Notes under the pieces: generated by a model
Databases searched by the model: none
What the model saw: the letters and a program-made list of their open reading frames with translations, nothing else
Told to the model about the DNA's origin: nothing
Part shown: one piece after another, positions 16,559 to 25,198 of the stretch
Layout: the number at the start of each line of letters is the position of its first letter
How positions within the stretch are numbered: the stretch's first letter is position 1
DNA from: Candidatus Cloacimonadota bacterium
GTDB lineage: Bacteria; Cloacimonadota; Cloacimonadia; Cloacimonadales; TCS61
Assembly: GCA_021734245.1 (NCBI GenBank)
Contig: JAIPJH010000013.1
Span: forward strand, 1-42,163
Direction of reading: 5' to 3'
Length of the DNA stretch: 42,163 nucleotides
Made by a program: the position numbers and the translations under genes

Positions 16559-18211
16559 ATGCTAAAAAAGAAAATCTTTAACAATATCCTTTCCAGCCTG
16601 AAAAAGCTGGAATTGAGATATAATCGAAAATTCCATGTAGAAATTCCCAATATTGCAGAACATGGCGATTATTCTACAAATGTTGCTATGGTCATCAGCA
16701 AGATGAATGGCATGAAGCCGCGAGAACTGGCGGAAAAACTTGCTAAAGAACTCAACAAAAGCAAAAATTACAAATCTGTGGAAATTGCCGGTCCAGGATT
16801 TATAAACTTCAAACTTTCAAACTCATTATATCATAAAAGTTTGCAGGAGATCATTAAAGCCAAAGACCGATTCGGATCTTCCGATTATGGTAAAAGAAAG
16901 AAAATTCTTTTGGAATTTATCAGTGCCAATCCCACCGGACCTTTGAACGTAGTTAGTGCCAGAGCGGGTGCTTATGGAGATTCTTTGGCCAGGATCATGG
17001 AATTCGTCGGTTTTGAACCTTTTAAAGAATTTTATGTGAATGATGCTGGAAATCAGGTTGAGATTCTTGGTGAATCGATGGAAATTCGTTATCGTGAGCT
17101 ACATGGCGATGATATGGAAGAATTTCCGCCGGAAGCTTATCATGGTGAATACATCAAAGATCTGGCAGCACAGCTGAACTCAATAGATGGTTCTAAACTT
17201 TTCCATATTGCCGAAAAAGACCGATTGGAAAGAATGCAGAATTTTGCTCTGGAAGAAATCCATAAAATGCAGGTAAAAAGCCTGGAAAGATTCGACGTGA
17301 TCTTTGATAACTGGATGAGTGAAAAGAAATTACGCTTGGAAGGAATGCTGGAAGAAGCACTCAGTTATCTGGCAGAAGCTCATTGCACTTACGAAAAAGA
17401 AGATGCAGTCTGGTTTTCTTCGACGCAATTCGGTGATGAAAAAGACAGAGTTCTCATCAAAACTGACGGCAATCCTACTTACCTTGTTCCGGATATCGCA
17501 TATCATATCACCAAATTTCAGCGTGGATTCGATGTTCTGGTCGACGTTTTAGGACCGGATCATCATGGCCATGTTTCCAAGCTGCGTGCTGCTCTCACAG
17601 CCCTGGAACTTGATCTTTCCAAACTGGAAATTGTCTATCTGCAGCACATCAATCTCATTCAGGATGGTGAAACGGTGAAGATGTCTAAACGGGCAGGAAA
17701 GATAGTAACTTTGGATGATCTGATCGATGAAGTAGGAAAAGATGCAGCTCGTTATTTCTTCGTGAACAGAAAACCTAGTGCTCATCTTGATTTTGATCTG
17801 GAATTGGCAAAAAAGAAATCTTCTGAAAATCCGGTTTATTACTGTCAGTATGCTCATGCCAGAATTGCCAGTGTGATAAAAAAGGCTAAAAAAGAAAAAA
17901 TAACCTTAAAAGATTTTGATGTAAAAAATCTTAGAAAATTAAACAAAGACAGCGAACTTACACTCATCAAGAAAATGCTGAATTTACCCGAGATATTGCA
18001 TGCTTGTGCCGATCATCGTGAACCTCATCGACTTGCCGGCTACACACACGAACTTGCTGGAATGTTACACAAATATTATGCAAAATATCAGATCGTAAAT
18101 GCTAAACACAAAGAGCTCAGTCAAAGCAGATTATACCTGCTTTCTGCCATTAAATCAGTTTTGGCGATTTCATTGAATCTTTTGGGCGTTACAGCCAAAG
18201 ATAAAATGTAA
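16559..18211 (+). CDS. argS: Arginyl-tRNA synthetase
   Basis: This 550-residue class I synthetase has the ArgS N-terminal add-1 domain (NIAEHGDYSTNVAM), the catalytic core, the motif K374-M-S-K-R and a C-terminal DALR anticodon-binding domain (YTHELAGMLHKYYAKYQIV). The HIGH region reads NPTGPLNVVSAR (124-135) rather than PTGPLHVGHGR, so both HIGH histidines are replaced. To my knowledge VSAR-type variants occur in functional ArgS of several phyla, so this is probably a lineage form. It charges tRNA-Arg and closes the operon that starts at 13196. Confidence 0.96.
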   Translation: MLKKKIFNNILSSLKKLELRYNRKFHVEIPNIAEHGDYSTNVAMVISKMNGMKPRELAEKLAKELNKSKNYKSVEIAGPGFINFKLSNSLYHKSLQEIIKAKDRFGSSDYGKRKKILLEFISANPTGPLNVVSARAGAYGDSLARIMEFVGFEPFKEFYVNDAGNQVEILGESMEIRYRELHGDDMEEFPPEAYHGEYIKDLAAQLNSIDGSKLFHIAEKDRLERMQNFALEEIHKMQVKSLERFDVIFDNWMSEKKLRLEGMLEEALSYLAEAHCTYEKEDAVWFSSTQFGDEKDRVLIKTDGNPTYLVPDIAYHITKFQRGFDVLVDVLGPDHHGHVSKLRAALTALELDLSKLEIVYLQHINLIQDGETVKMSKRAGKIVTLDDLIDEVGKDAARYFFVNRKPSAHLDFDLELAKKKSSENPVYYCQYAHARIASVIKKAKKEKITLKDFDVKNLRKLNKDSELTLIKKMLNLPEILHACADHREPHRLAGYTHELAGMLHKYYAKYQIVNAKHKELSQSRLYLLSAIKSVLAISLNLLGVTAKDKM

Positions 18212-18323
18212 CCTTCTAATTATTAATCGTTATAGATAGTAAAATAGTGATGAAGGGAGGTTTGATAAGGCTTTTTTGTTATGTGTATTTTTTATTTTTT
18301 TGTCATAAGTGAGAATTCAATAA

Positions 18324-18821
18324 ATGAAGAGAATAATGATTATGTCTGATACTCATAGAAATCAAGTCTTATTAAGGAAAGCATTCCTGGATGAGGAAAA
18401 TATAACGCATATTTTCCATTTGGGAGATACTTACGAAGATCTGGATGAAAATCTTGATCTGATCGAAGGTATAGAAGTATTCAAAGTTCCCGGATTGTAT
18501 CACGATGGCTACCTTAACAGATCTATCCACCATAGCATTCCAGCAACAGTAGAAAATTGGAAATTCCAGCTGGTCCATTTTTTGAATGATGTAAAAAAAC
18601 TTCATAAAAATCTGGACTTTGTGCTTTACGGACATACTCATCGACCAAATTTCAGAGAATTGAATGGAATGTATTTTATCAATCCCGGTCACCTGAAAAG
18701 ATCAAGAGATCGCGGCAACGATGCATCTTATATTATTGCCGAAACAGAAACTGATAAAATCACTTTCAATTGGAAAAAATTAAATAAAGAAATTTTTATG
18801 ACAAAAACCATATCGAGATAA
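18324..18821 (+). CDS. YfcE/MJ0936-like metallophosphoesterase
   Basis: This 165-residue protein has the calcineurin-like phosphoesterase metal motifs SDTHRN near the start, HLGD around residue 37 and GHTHRP near residue 110. In the usual YfcE family the third motif is GN(C/H)D; here the matching place reads VPGLYHDGY, with no asparagine, and the THGH motif reads LVHF. The enzyme may still bind two metals, but activity is not certain. Family members hydrolyse phosphodiesters such as bis-pNPP or cyclic nucleotides in vitro. It lies 13 bp before moxR and may share its transcript. Confidence 0.8.
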   Translation: MKRIMIMSDTHRNQVLLRKAFLDEENITHIFHLGDTYEDLDENLDLIEGIEVFKVPGLYHDGYLNRSIHHSIPATVENWKFQLVHFLNDVKKLHKNLDFVLYGHTHRPNFRELNGMYFINPGHLKRSRDRGNDASYIIAETETDKITFNWKKLNKEIFMTKTISR

Positions 18822-18834
18822 ACTTGGAGGGACG

Positions 18835-19821
18835 ATGACAATTGAAGAAATTAATCAGAAAGTTATCGAAAAAAGTCAGATCATCGACACATTGAATGAA
18901 GAGATCGGAAAAGTAGTCGTTGGTCAGAAGTACATGATAAAGCGAATGCTGGTCGGTCTTTTAGCAGATGGACACATTTTACTGGAAGGTGTTCCCGGCT
19001 TGGCAAAAACTTTAGCTGTAAATACTGTTGCCAATACGATCAAAGCCAGTTTTAAAAGATTGCAGTTCACTCCCGATCTGCTACCGGCAGATTTGGTGGG
19101 AACGCTCATCTACAACCAGAAATCCGGTGAATTTGTTCCCAAAAAAGGACCGATTTTCGCCAATTTCATTTTAGCGGATGAGATCAATCGTGCTCCGGCA
19201 AAAGTACAATCTGCATTGCTGGAATCGATGCAGGAAAGACAGGTTACGATCGGCGACACAACTTATCCGCTGCCAAAGCCATTTCTGGTGATGGCAACTC
19301 AGAATCCCCTGGAACAGGAAGGAACGTATCCGCTACCCGAAGCTCAAGTTGACCGTTTTATGCTGAAACTCCTGATCGATTATCCTTCTCGTGCCGAAGA
19401 AAATCTGATCATGGAAAAAATGGTGCGCGATGATGAGATCAAGATCAAACCTGTGCTAAAACCTAAAGAAATTCTGGAAATGCGCAACCTGATAAAAGAC
19501 ATCTACATGGAAAATAAAGTAAAAGATTATATTCTGGATCTGGTTTTTGCTACGCGTAATCCCCAAGAATACAAAAATCTCTCGGAGCTGAAGGATCTGA
19601 TCGAATGCGGAGCTTCTCCCCGTGCCAGTATTTTCCTGGCTCGTGCAGCCAAAGCTCATGCTTTCCTGGAACATCGCGGCTACGTAACACCCGACGATAT
19701 TAAAGCCATCGGAAAGGATATTCTGCGTCACCGCATCATACTTACTTATGAGGCAGAAGCAGAACAAATATCTCAGGAAGATATTGTTAATCGCCTGTTT
19801 GATGAGATCGAAGTGCCGTAA
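18835..19821 (+). CDS. moxR: MoxR-family AAA+ ATPase
   Basis: This 328-residue ATPase has a Walker A of MoxR type, GVPGLAKT (52-59), Walker B ILADE (112-116), the sensor-like MATQNPLEQEGTYPLPEAQVDRF segment and an AAA-lid domain. MoxR proteins act as cytoplasmic chaperones for partners with VWA domains. The start follows GGAGGGACG. The genes that follow (DUF58, BatD-like, BatA, BatB, BatC, BatD, BatE) form the standard MoxR/Bat neighbourhood. The name of the specific MoxR subfamily is not assigned. Confidence 0.95.
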   Translation: MTIEEINQKVIEKSQIIDTLNEEIGKVVVGQKYMIKRMLVGLLADGHILLEGVPGLAKTLAVNTVANTIKASFKRLQFTPDLLPADLVGTLIYNQKSGEFVPKKGPIFANFILADEINRAPAKVQSALLESMQERQVTIGDTTYPLPKPFLVMATQNPLEQEGTYPLPEAQVDRFMLKLLIDYPSRAEENLIMEKMVRDDEIKIKPVLKPKEILEMRNLIKDIYMENKVKDYILDLVFATRNPQEYKNLSELKDLIECGASPRASIFLARAAKAHAFLEHRGYVTPDDIKAIGKDILRHRIILTYEAEAEQISQEDIVNRLFDEIEVP

Positions 19822-20079
19822 GAACTTCGGAATGTTCCCGATTTTCGGGATCTTCCGAATGTTTGTATTAATTTTTAAAAGATATAGTGTGAACCTCCTT
19901 CCAGTGGATATCCATAGGATTCCACGGGATTAATTTTATCCCCTTCTAAAGGGGGACTGGAAGGAACATTTTTTCTTATGAAAAGGTAGAAAGTTCCGAA
20001 GTCATCCTGAGTGATCCTGAAGAATACGGGATTGTATCGAAGGATTTGAGCAGATGGAATTAGAGAAAGTAATATTAAT
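19822..20079. repeat. Repeat-filled spacer between moxR and the DUF58 gene
   Basis: Three repeat types abut. At 19823-19864 there is a CGGAATGTTCCCG...CGGGATCTTCCGAATG palindrome, also found at 29194-29237. At 19897-19964 CCTTCCAGT and ACTGGAAGG form a perfect 9-bp inverted pair enclosing CCCCTTCTAAAGGGG. At 20005-20053 is a TCATCCTGAGTGATCCTGAAG...CGAAGGATTTGAGC element; a remnant of the same kind lies near 24327. There is no terminator-like T-run, so read-through is likely. Confidence 0.75.
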
Positions 20080-20964
20080 ATGGAAACATCGGATATAATA
20101 AAGCGCATAAAAAAAATTGAGATAACGACCAGAAACCTGGTAAACGATCTCTTCTCGGGCGAATATCACAGCCTGTTCAAGGGGCAGGGACTGGAATTTT
20201 CTGAAGTGCGTGAATACCAGGAAGGTGACAGTTTCCGTCAAATCGACTGGAATGTAACCGCCCGACAGGGTTTTCCGTTCATCAAAAAATTTGAAGAAAC
20301 CCGTGAATTGAATGTGTTGTTTCTGGTGGATGGCAGTGCTTCTACCCTGTTTGGCACACACAGCTATCTAAAATCGGAACTGATCACGGAAATCACTGCT
20401 GTGCTATCTTTTTCTGCTCTTTCCAATAATGACAAAGTGGGCCTGCTGCTCTTTACTGATGATGTGGAAAAATACGTTCCTCCCCGCAAAGGAAAGAAAT
20501 CAGCACTGCGAATTCTAAGAGATATTCTATATTTCGAACCTAAAAATAAACAAACAAACATCACAAAAGCGGTGGAATACATTTATCGCCTTACCAAAAA
20601 GAAAAGTATTATTTTCGTTATTTCGGATTTCATGGATGACGATTATACAAACAGCCTTAAGCTTCTGGCAAAAAAACATGATGTGATCGCTTTGCGAGTT
20701 TTAGATAAAGCAGAAATTGAACTTCCAGATGCTGGAATTCTGCAATTGAAAGATGCAGAATCGGGAAAAATGATCACTGTGAATTCTTCCCATAAAAAAA
20801 TTCGAGATCGTTACTCTGATTTGATAAAAGAACAAGATGAAAAACTGAAAGAAACTTTTAGGAAAATGAAGATAGAACTTGTAACCCTTTTTACCGATAA
20901 ACCTTACGCACCAGAACTGAGAAAATTTTTCAAATTCAGAATTCGCATGAAGAACCAGAGGTAA
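20080..20964 (+). CDS. DUF58 (VWA-like) protein of the MoxR/Bat operon
   Basis: This 294-residue protein matches DUF58. It has the signature YQEGDSFRQIDWNVTAR (about 46-62) and a VWA-like fold whose metal site region reads VDGSAS (83-88). No signal peptide or transmembrane segment is seen, so it is probably cytoplasmic or membrane-associated. DUF58 genes almost always sit next to moxR, and their products are thought to be MoxR clients. The ribosome-binding site is weak, as the spacer before the gene is repeat-derived. The next gene starts seven bases after the stop. Confidence 0.92.
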   Translation: METSDIIKRIKKIEITTRNLVNDLFSGEYHSLFKGQGLEFSEVREYQEGDSFRQIDWNVTARQGFPFIKKFEETRELNVLFLVDGSASTLFGTHSYLKSELITEITAVLSFSALSNNDKVGLLLFTDDVEKYVPPRKGKKSALRILRDILYFEPKNKQTNITKAVEYIYRLTKKKSIIFVISDFMDDDYTNSLKLLAKKHDVIALRVLDKAEIELPDAGILQLKDAESGKMITVNSSHKKIRDRYSDLIKEQDEKLKETFRKMKIELVTLFTDKPYAPELRKFFKFRIRMKNQR

Positions 20965-20971
20965 AATAATA

Positions 20972-22027
20972 ATGTTAAAAAAAATCAAAATCCCCCTTTT
21001 ATTCCCCCTTCTAAAGGCGAGCGACATCAACCAATCTTATCCTGAACTCATCGATAAAGCTCAGGACAGGCTCAATCGAAGGATTGGTACAGAGGGGTTC
21101 ACTAAAATAAAAAAAATTATTTTTTTTATCTTTTTTGCTTTAACTGTTCTTTCTCTTTCAGCTCAAACTCTGGAATATTACGTTCAAAAACCTAAACCGC
21201 TTTTTGTTGGCACACCATTTCATGTTCTGGTAGATATTCAAACTTCTTTGCAGGACAGCATTTTTGCGCCGGTTATCGATACTTTGGATGTCTTCATTTT
21301 ACGCGAGCTGAAATCGGAAGATATTGTGGAAAATGATTCGATAACAACTAAGATCGATATGACATTCCAGGCTTTCGACACAGGAGAATACACCTTTCCC
21401 GAACTGGAATATTCTGTAAAAAGTGGTGAAGAAATTACAGTTTTAAAAACTAATGAGTTCCTGGTAAACGTACAGTCAATGCTTGCAGACAGCTCAAACG
21501 TGGTGCAGGATATTGCCGATCCGATCAAAGTGAATCTTGGTTTCTGGGATTATGCTTTACCGATTCTCATCATCCTGATTTTGATTTTGGGAATTTATCT
21601 CCTGATAAAATATTTGAAAGCTCGCAAGCAAGAAGATGTAAAACCAATTATCATCGATGATCGACCAGATTGGCAGATCGTTTTGGAAGAACTGCAAAAA
21701 CTAAGATCAGAAAAATTGTTGGAAAAAGGTGATTTCCTTATCTTCCATTTCCGTCTTTCCTATCTGCTCAGATTATTCATAGAATTACATTATAAAGTGT
21801 TTGCTGTGGAAATGACTACCAGTGAGATCAGAGAAAATCTTACTCAGATCGATCCTGAAGAAAAATCAGAAGTTCTGAAATTCCTCTCTTTTGCAGATCG
21901 CATCAAATTTGCTAAATTTATTCCTTCTACTGAAGAATCGGACAAAGCGCTAAATTGGCTGGAAAGCTACCTTTTAAAATTTAAAGAAATATCAGAACAA
22001 TCAGACCAGGAGGAAGCAAATGCTTGA
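20972..22027 (+). CDS. BatD-like membrane protein with repeat-derived N-terminal extension
   Basis: This 351-residue protein lies where Bat operons usually carry a small BatD-like protein. Its second half has a transmembrane segment (about residues 190-212, YALPILIILILILGIYLLI) and a cytoplasmic helical domain (LRLFIELHYKVFAVEMTTSEI). The signal peptide (KKIIFFIFFALTVLSLSAQ) starts about 45 residues in, not at the N-terminus. The DNA for roughly residues 7-46 is a repeat insertion (see 20990-21110). No alternative ATG, GTG or TTG lies in frame after the repeat, and AGAGG is about 10 bases before the ATG at 20972, so the extension is probably translated. The 3' end overlaps batA by 8 bp. Confidence 0.75.
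   Translation: MLKKIKIPLLFPLLKASDINQSYPELIDKAQDRLNRRIGTEGFTKIKKIIFFIFFALTVLSLSAQTLEYYVQKPKPLFVGTPFHVLVDIQTSLQDSIFAPVIDTLDVFILRELKSEDIVENDSITTKIDMTFQAFDTGEYTFPELEYSVKSGEEITVLKTNEFLVNVQSMLADSSNVVQDIADPIKVNLGFWDYALPILIILILILGIYLLIKYLKARKQEDVKPIIIDDRPDWQIVLEELQKLRSEKLLEKGDFLIFHFRLSYLLRLFIELHYKVFAVEMTTSEIRENLTQIDPEEKSEVLKFLSFADRIKFAKFIPSTEESDKALNWLESYLLKFKEISEQSDQEEANA
20990..21110 (+). repeat. Palindromic repeat inserted in frame within the BatD-like gene
   Basis: The stretch carries CCCCCTT boxes at its left, nested inverted repeats CCAATC (21031-21036) / GATTGG (21082-21087) and TCCTGA (21040-21045) / TCAGGA (21061-21066), and GAGGGGTTC at its right. The flanks TTAAAAAAAATC and ATAAAAAAAATT resemble each other. 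The CTTCTAAAGG core matches the element at 19940-19955. The reading frame stays open across it. Confidence 0.7.
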
Positions 22028-23009
22028 GTTTGTGCATCCTGACTGGTTCTGGGCATTTTTTATTTTGATCCCGTATCTGCTTTATGAGATATTCTTCAAG
22101 CAGAAAAGAAAAGTTCGTTTGCTGCACAGTCGAGTTGAACTTCTTAAGAAAATTTCCGGCAGCAGTTGGATCTATAATTATTTTCCAATTCTTTTAAGAA
22201 CTCTTGTTATTGCACTTCTTATCCTGGCTTTAGCACGTCCGCGCCTGGCTCATAAAAGGCAGCAGATCACCGGCAAAGGCATCGATATTATGCTGGCTGT
22301 AGACGTTAGTGGAAGTATGCAGGCAGTTGACTTCCAACCCACAAACCGCTTGGAAGCTGCCAAAGAAGTTGCCAAAGAATTTATTAATAAACGCCGAAAC
22401 GACAGGATCGGGATGATCGTGTTTGCCGAAAATGCTTTCACACAATGTCCACTCACTTTGGATTACAATATTCTGATGACAATTATGGACAACGTGGAAA
22501 TCAACAAAGAAGCGAATGGAACTGCGATAGGGATGGGTTTAGCCACTTCTGTAGCGAGGCTGCGCGAATCGGAAGCAAAATCTAAAGTAATAATTTTAAT
22601 AACAGATGGTAGAAACAATGCCGGCGAGATCGATCCGCTCACAGCTGCTGATCTGGCAGCAACCTACGATATAAAAGTTTATCCGATTGGCGTTGGTAGT
22701 ACCGGTTTGGTAGATTTTCCGATACAAACAGCTTTCGGAATACAATATCGCAAAGTTAAGATCGATATCGATATGGACACTTTAAACGACATTGCTGAAA
22801 AAACTGGAACAGAAAGAGCACTGAGAGCTACAAACACAGCAGAATTAGAAGCCATCATGAAACATATCGATGAAATGGAAAAAACTGAGATCAAGATCAA
22901 TGATTATTACGTTTACCAGGAAATGTTCTGGCGTTTTCTTTTATTGGCATTTGCACTTTTGATGATCGAATTTATTTTTAGAATTGTAATAAGGAAAGAG
23001 ATTCCGTGA
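22020..23009 (+). CDS. batA: BatA: VWA-domain inner-membrane protein
   Basis: This 329-residue protein has two N-terminal membrane segments (about 8-24 and 56-72), a VWA domain with an intact MIDAS motif D95-V-S97-G-S99, and a C-terminal membrane segment (about 306-323). The order and the motif match BatA of the Bacteroides aerotolerance operon. The VWA domain is expected to bind a divalent metal and mediate protein contacts, perhaps under MoxR control. It overlaps the BatD-like gene by 8 bp. The 206-bp gap that follows is unusual in this compact operon. Confidence 0.9.
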   Translation: MLEFVHPDWFWAFFILIPYLLYEIFFKQKRKVRLLHSRVELLKKISGSSWIYNYFPILLRTLVIALLILALARPRLAHKRQQITGKGIDIMLAVDVSGSMQAVDFQPTNRLEAAKEVAKEFINKRRNDRIGMIVFAENAFTQCPLTLDYNILMTIMDNVEINKEANGTAIGMGLATSVARLRESEAKSKVIILITDGRNNAGEIDPLTAADLAATYDIKVYPIGVGSTGLVDFPIQTAFGIQYRKVKIDIDMDTLNDIAEKTGTERALRATNTAELEAIMKHIDEMEKTEIKINDYYVYQEMFWRFLLLAFALLMIEFIFRIVIRKEIP

Positions 23010-23215
23010 TGGAAATGGAAAGACACACAGTATTTGAGACTCTGCGACGATGTGACTATGAGAATTTGTGAAAATGAGAAAATGGAGTAAGTGAAATAGC
23101 TATGTTGCTTTTTAAATTGAATCAGTTATCTGCGAAAATAGGCGTAAATCAGCGGTTAAAAAATATACAAATGAACATTTTTTGTTCGTTTTTGTTCGCT
23201 GCAAAAGGTTAAATT
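23010..23215. other. Spacer between batA and batB, partly repeat-derived
   Basis: No gene is seen. A purine stretch GAGAATTTGTGAAAATGAGA at 23060-23079 recalls the GAGAAATGAGAG part of the 1-310 repeat. At 23130-23158 lies ATCTGCGAAAATAGGCG followed by TAAATCAGCGGTTAAA, a short element of a type often dispersed in bacterial spacers. AAGGTTAAATT before 23216 holds the batB ribosome-binding site. Confidence 0.5.
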
Positions 23216-24229
23216 ATGCGTTGGGGAAATCCGTATTTACTGTTTCTTTTGATCCTGATACCGATCTTTTTCATTTTGATCGGACTGGCAGAACATCGCA
23301 GAAAAAAGAATTTCACTAAATTCGGTGAAAGCAGATTTTATAATTTCTTTTTGCAGGAATATTCTGCTTTTCACTGGGGATTGAAAAACGTTTTATTCGT
23401 TATCGCAATTTTATTCATGATAATTGCAATTGCCCGTCCCCGTTGGAATAAAGAAGTGCAGATAGTGAAAAAGGAAGGGATTGATATTGCCATCTGCCTG
23501 GATGTTTCCAAAAGTATGGACGCTCAGGATATTCAACCCAGCCGAATCGATAGAGCCAAAGATCAGATTTCGCTGTTTATCGATCAGCTTAAAGGTGATA
23601 GAATATCCATAGTTGCTTTTGCTGGAAGAAGTTACGTGCAATGTCCACTCACCGATGATTACGGTGCAGCCAAACTTTTCCTGAATTTACTGGATACCGA
23701 AAGTGTGCCTTCTTACGGAACAAATATTGGTGGTGCAATAGAAAAAGCGATTTCACTGTTTGGCGAAGAAGAAAAACATAAAGTCATCATCGTGGTCAGC
23801 GATGGCGAGGATCTGGAAGAAAGTGCGATCGATGTAGCTAAAGATGCGATCAAACAGAATGCTATTATTTACACTTTGGGTGTTGGTTCGCCGGAAGGCA
23901 GCACGATCCCGCTGAAAGATGAATCAGGAAATACCGTTTATGCCAAAGATGATAAAGGCGACATAATTTTTACCAAATTGGATATCAACACTCTCACGCA
24001 AATCGCCAAGATCGGTAATGGACGCTTCTTCCCTATCACTCCGCAACAGTCGGAAATTTTTGAGATCATGAAAAACATCAATGAGATCGAGAAAAAGAAA
24101 TTCGATTCCCGGGAATTTGTACGCTACAAAGAACAATACAAGTATTTTGTGATCGCAGCATTGATCCTGCTAATCTTGGAATCTTTGATTATCTACAAAA
24201 AGAAAGTTAAATTTAAAAGAGTGATTTAA
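23216..24229 (+). CDS. batB: BatB: VWA-domain inner-membrane protein
   Basis: This 337-residue paralogue of BatA has the same layout: two N-terminal membrane segments (about 7-24 and 56-73), VWA domain with MIDAS D96-V-S98-K-S100 in DVSKSMDAQD, and a C-terminal membrane segment (about 310-327). The mid-domain TNIGGAIEKAI and VVSDGEDLEE supply the other MIDAS residues. The SKSMDAQD variant is typical of BatB. BatA and BatB form large complexes in Leptospira and Francisella studies as I recall. batC follows after a repeat-containing gap. Confidence 0.9.
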   Translation: MRWGNPYLLFLLILIPIFFILIGLAEHRRKKNFTKFGESRFYNFFLQEYSAFHWGLKNVLFVIAILFMIIAIARPRWNKEVQIVKKEGIDIAICLDVSKSMDAQDIQPSRIDRAKDQISLFIDQLKGDRISIVAFAGRSYVQCPLTDDYGAAKLFLNLLDTESVPSYGTNIGGAIEKAISLFGEEEKHKVIIVVSDGEDLEESAIDVAKDAIKQNAIIYTLGVGSPEGSTIPLKDESGNTVYAKDDKGDIIFTKLDINTLTQIAKIGNGRFFPITPQQSEIFEIMKNINEIEKKKFDSREFVRYKEQYKYFVIAALILLILESLIIYKKKVKFKRVI

Positions 24230-24376
24230 ATTGAATATTGAAAATTTGAAATTGAATAATTCCAACCTTCCGAATGGTCACAGACCTTCCGAATGGTTGA
24301 AAAAAATGATTAACATCATTGCAATCCTGAGCAGAGACGAAGGATGTGGCATGATAAAAAACGAATGCAAAATATT
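24230..24376. repeat. Repeat remnants between batB and batC
   Basis: At 24264-24298 two direct CCTTCCGAATGGT boxes lie 19 bases apart; diverged relatives occur at 25142-25174 and 4897-4930. At 24325-24352 is a fragment (ATCCTGAGCAGAGACGAAGG) of the TCATCCTGAG-type element seen at 20005. No good Shine-Dalgarno precedes batC. Confidence 0.65.
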
Positions 24377-25138
24377 ATGAAAAAAAAATTGATTATCTTA
24401 ATGCTGATTTCGTTCAGCTTACTTTCAGCAGAAATGCTGAATTACGACAAGGTGCTTTCCAACCTGAAAGGTATTAAATACTACAAAAATGGTGAATACG
24501 ACAAAGCTGGAGAAGCTTTTGAAGATAATGCTATTCAGCATCCAAACGATCCTCGCCTGCAGTTCAATCAGGGAAATGCCCAATATAAAAACGGTAATCT
24601 GGAAGAAGCAGAGAACTCATACAACATGGCTCTAAAAAATCCTGATTTCAAAGATAAATCGTTGGCTCATCAGAATCTGGGAAATGTAAAATTCCAGCAG
24701 AAAGATTATAAGAATGCCATAAAACATTATCGTGATGCCCTCATTCAAAATCCAGACAACCTCGATGCCAGATACAATTATGAACTGGCTGCAAGAATGC
24801 TTCAGAAACAACAGCAGCAACAACAGAATCAGCAGCAACAGCAGCAGAACGACGATAAGAAAGAAAATGAAGATCAGCAAAAGCAGCAACAACAACAGCA
24901 GGATCAACAAAAGAAAGACGAAGAGAAAAAAGACCAACAGCAGCAACAGAAGAAAGAAGAAAATAAAGATCAACAGCCGCAGGAAGAACAGAAAACTGAA
25001 AAACAGAAAGCAGAAGAAAAGAAAAAAGAAGATGCAGAAAAAATTCTGAAAGCTCTCTTGCAGAAAGAGAAAGAAGAGATGAAGAAAGAAAAGCAGAAGA
25101 TGAATGTTGACAAAGCCAAAGAAGGTAAATATTGGTAA
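24377..25138 (+). CDS. batC: BatC: TPR protein with Gln/Lys/Glu-rich tail
   Basis: This protein of about 253 residues begins with a signal peptide (KKKLIILMLISFSLLSAEM). Three or so TPR repeats follow (KYYKNGEYDKAGEAFEDNA, AQYKNGNLEEAENSYNMA, VKFQQKDYKNAIKHYRDA). The rest is a low-complexity Q/K/E/D region with long runs of Gln and Lys, probably disordered. It should be periplasmic. TPR order and position match BatC. The ATG at 24377 is chosen over 24344 because the extra 11 residues come from repeat DNA and would bury the signal peptide. The strand-opposite leucine-rich frame is a shadow of the CAG/CAA repeats. Confidence 0.85.
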   Translation: MKKKLIILMLISFSLLSAEMLNYDKVLSNLKGIKYYKNGEYDKAGEAFEDNAIQHPNDPRLQFNQGNAQYKNGNLEEAENSYNMALKNPDFKDKSLAHQNLGNVKFQQKDYKNAIKHYRDALIQNPDNLDARYNYELAARMLQKQQQQQQNQQQQQQNDDKKENEDQQKQQQQQQDQQKKDEEKKDQQQQQKKEENKDQQPQEEQKTEKQKAEEKKKEDAEKILKALLQKEKEEMKKEKQKMNVDKAKEGKYW

Positions 25139-25198
25139 TAAACCTTCGCAATGATGTAAACCTTGCGAATGGTTAAAAGAATAAATTATGTTGGTAAA
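25139..25198. repeat. Short repeat between batC and batD
   Basis: Two diverged boxes, CCTTCGCAATGATG and CCTTGCGAATGGTT (25143-25174), are relatives of the CCTTCCGAATGG pair before batC. The batD start follows without a clear Shine-Dalgarno. Confidence 0.55.

Noticed and set aside
24632-25151. Leucine/alanine-rich minus-strand frames opposite batC
   Set aside because: They are antisense shadows of the Gln/Lys-rich coding sequence.
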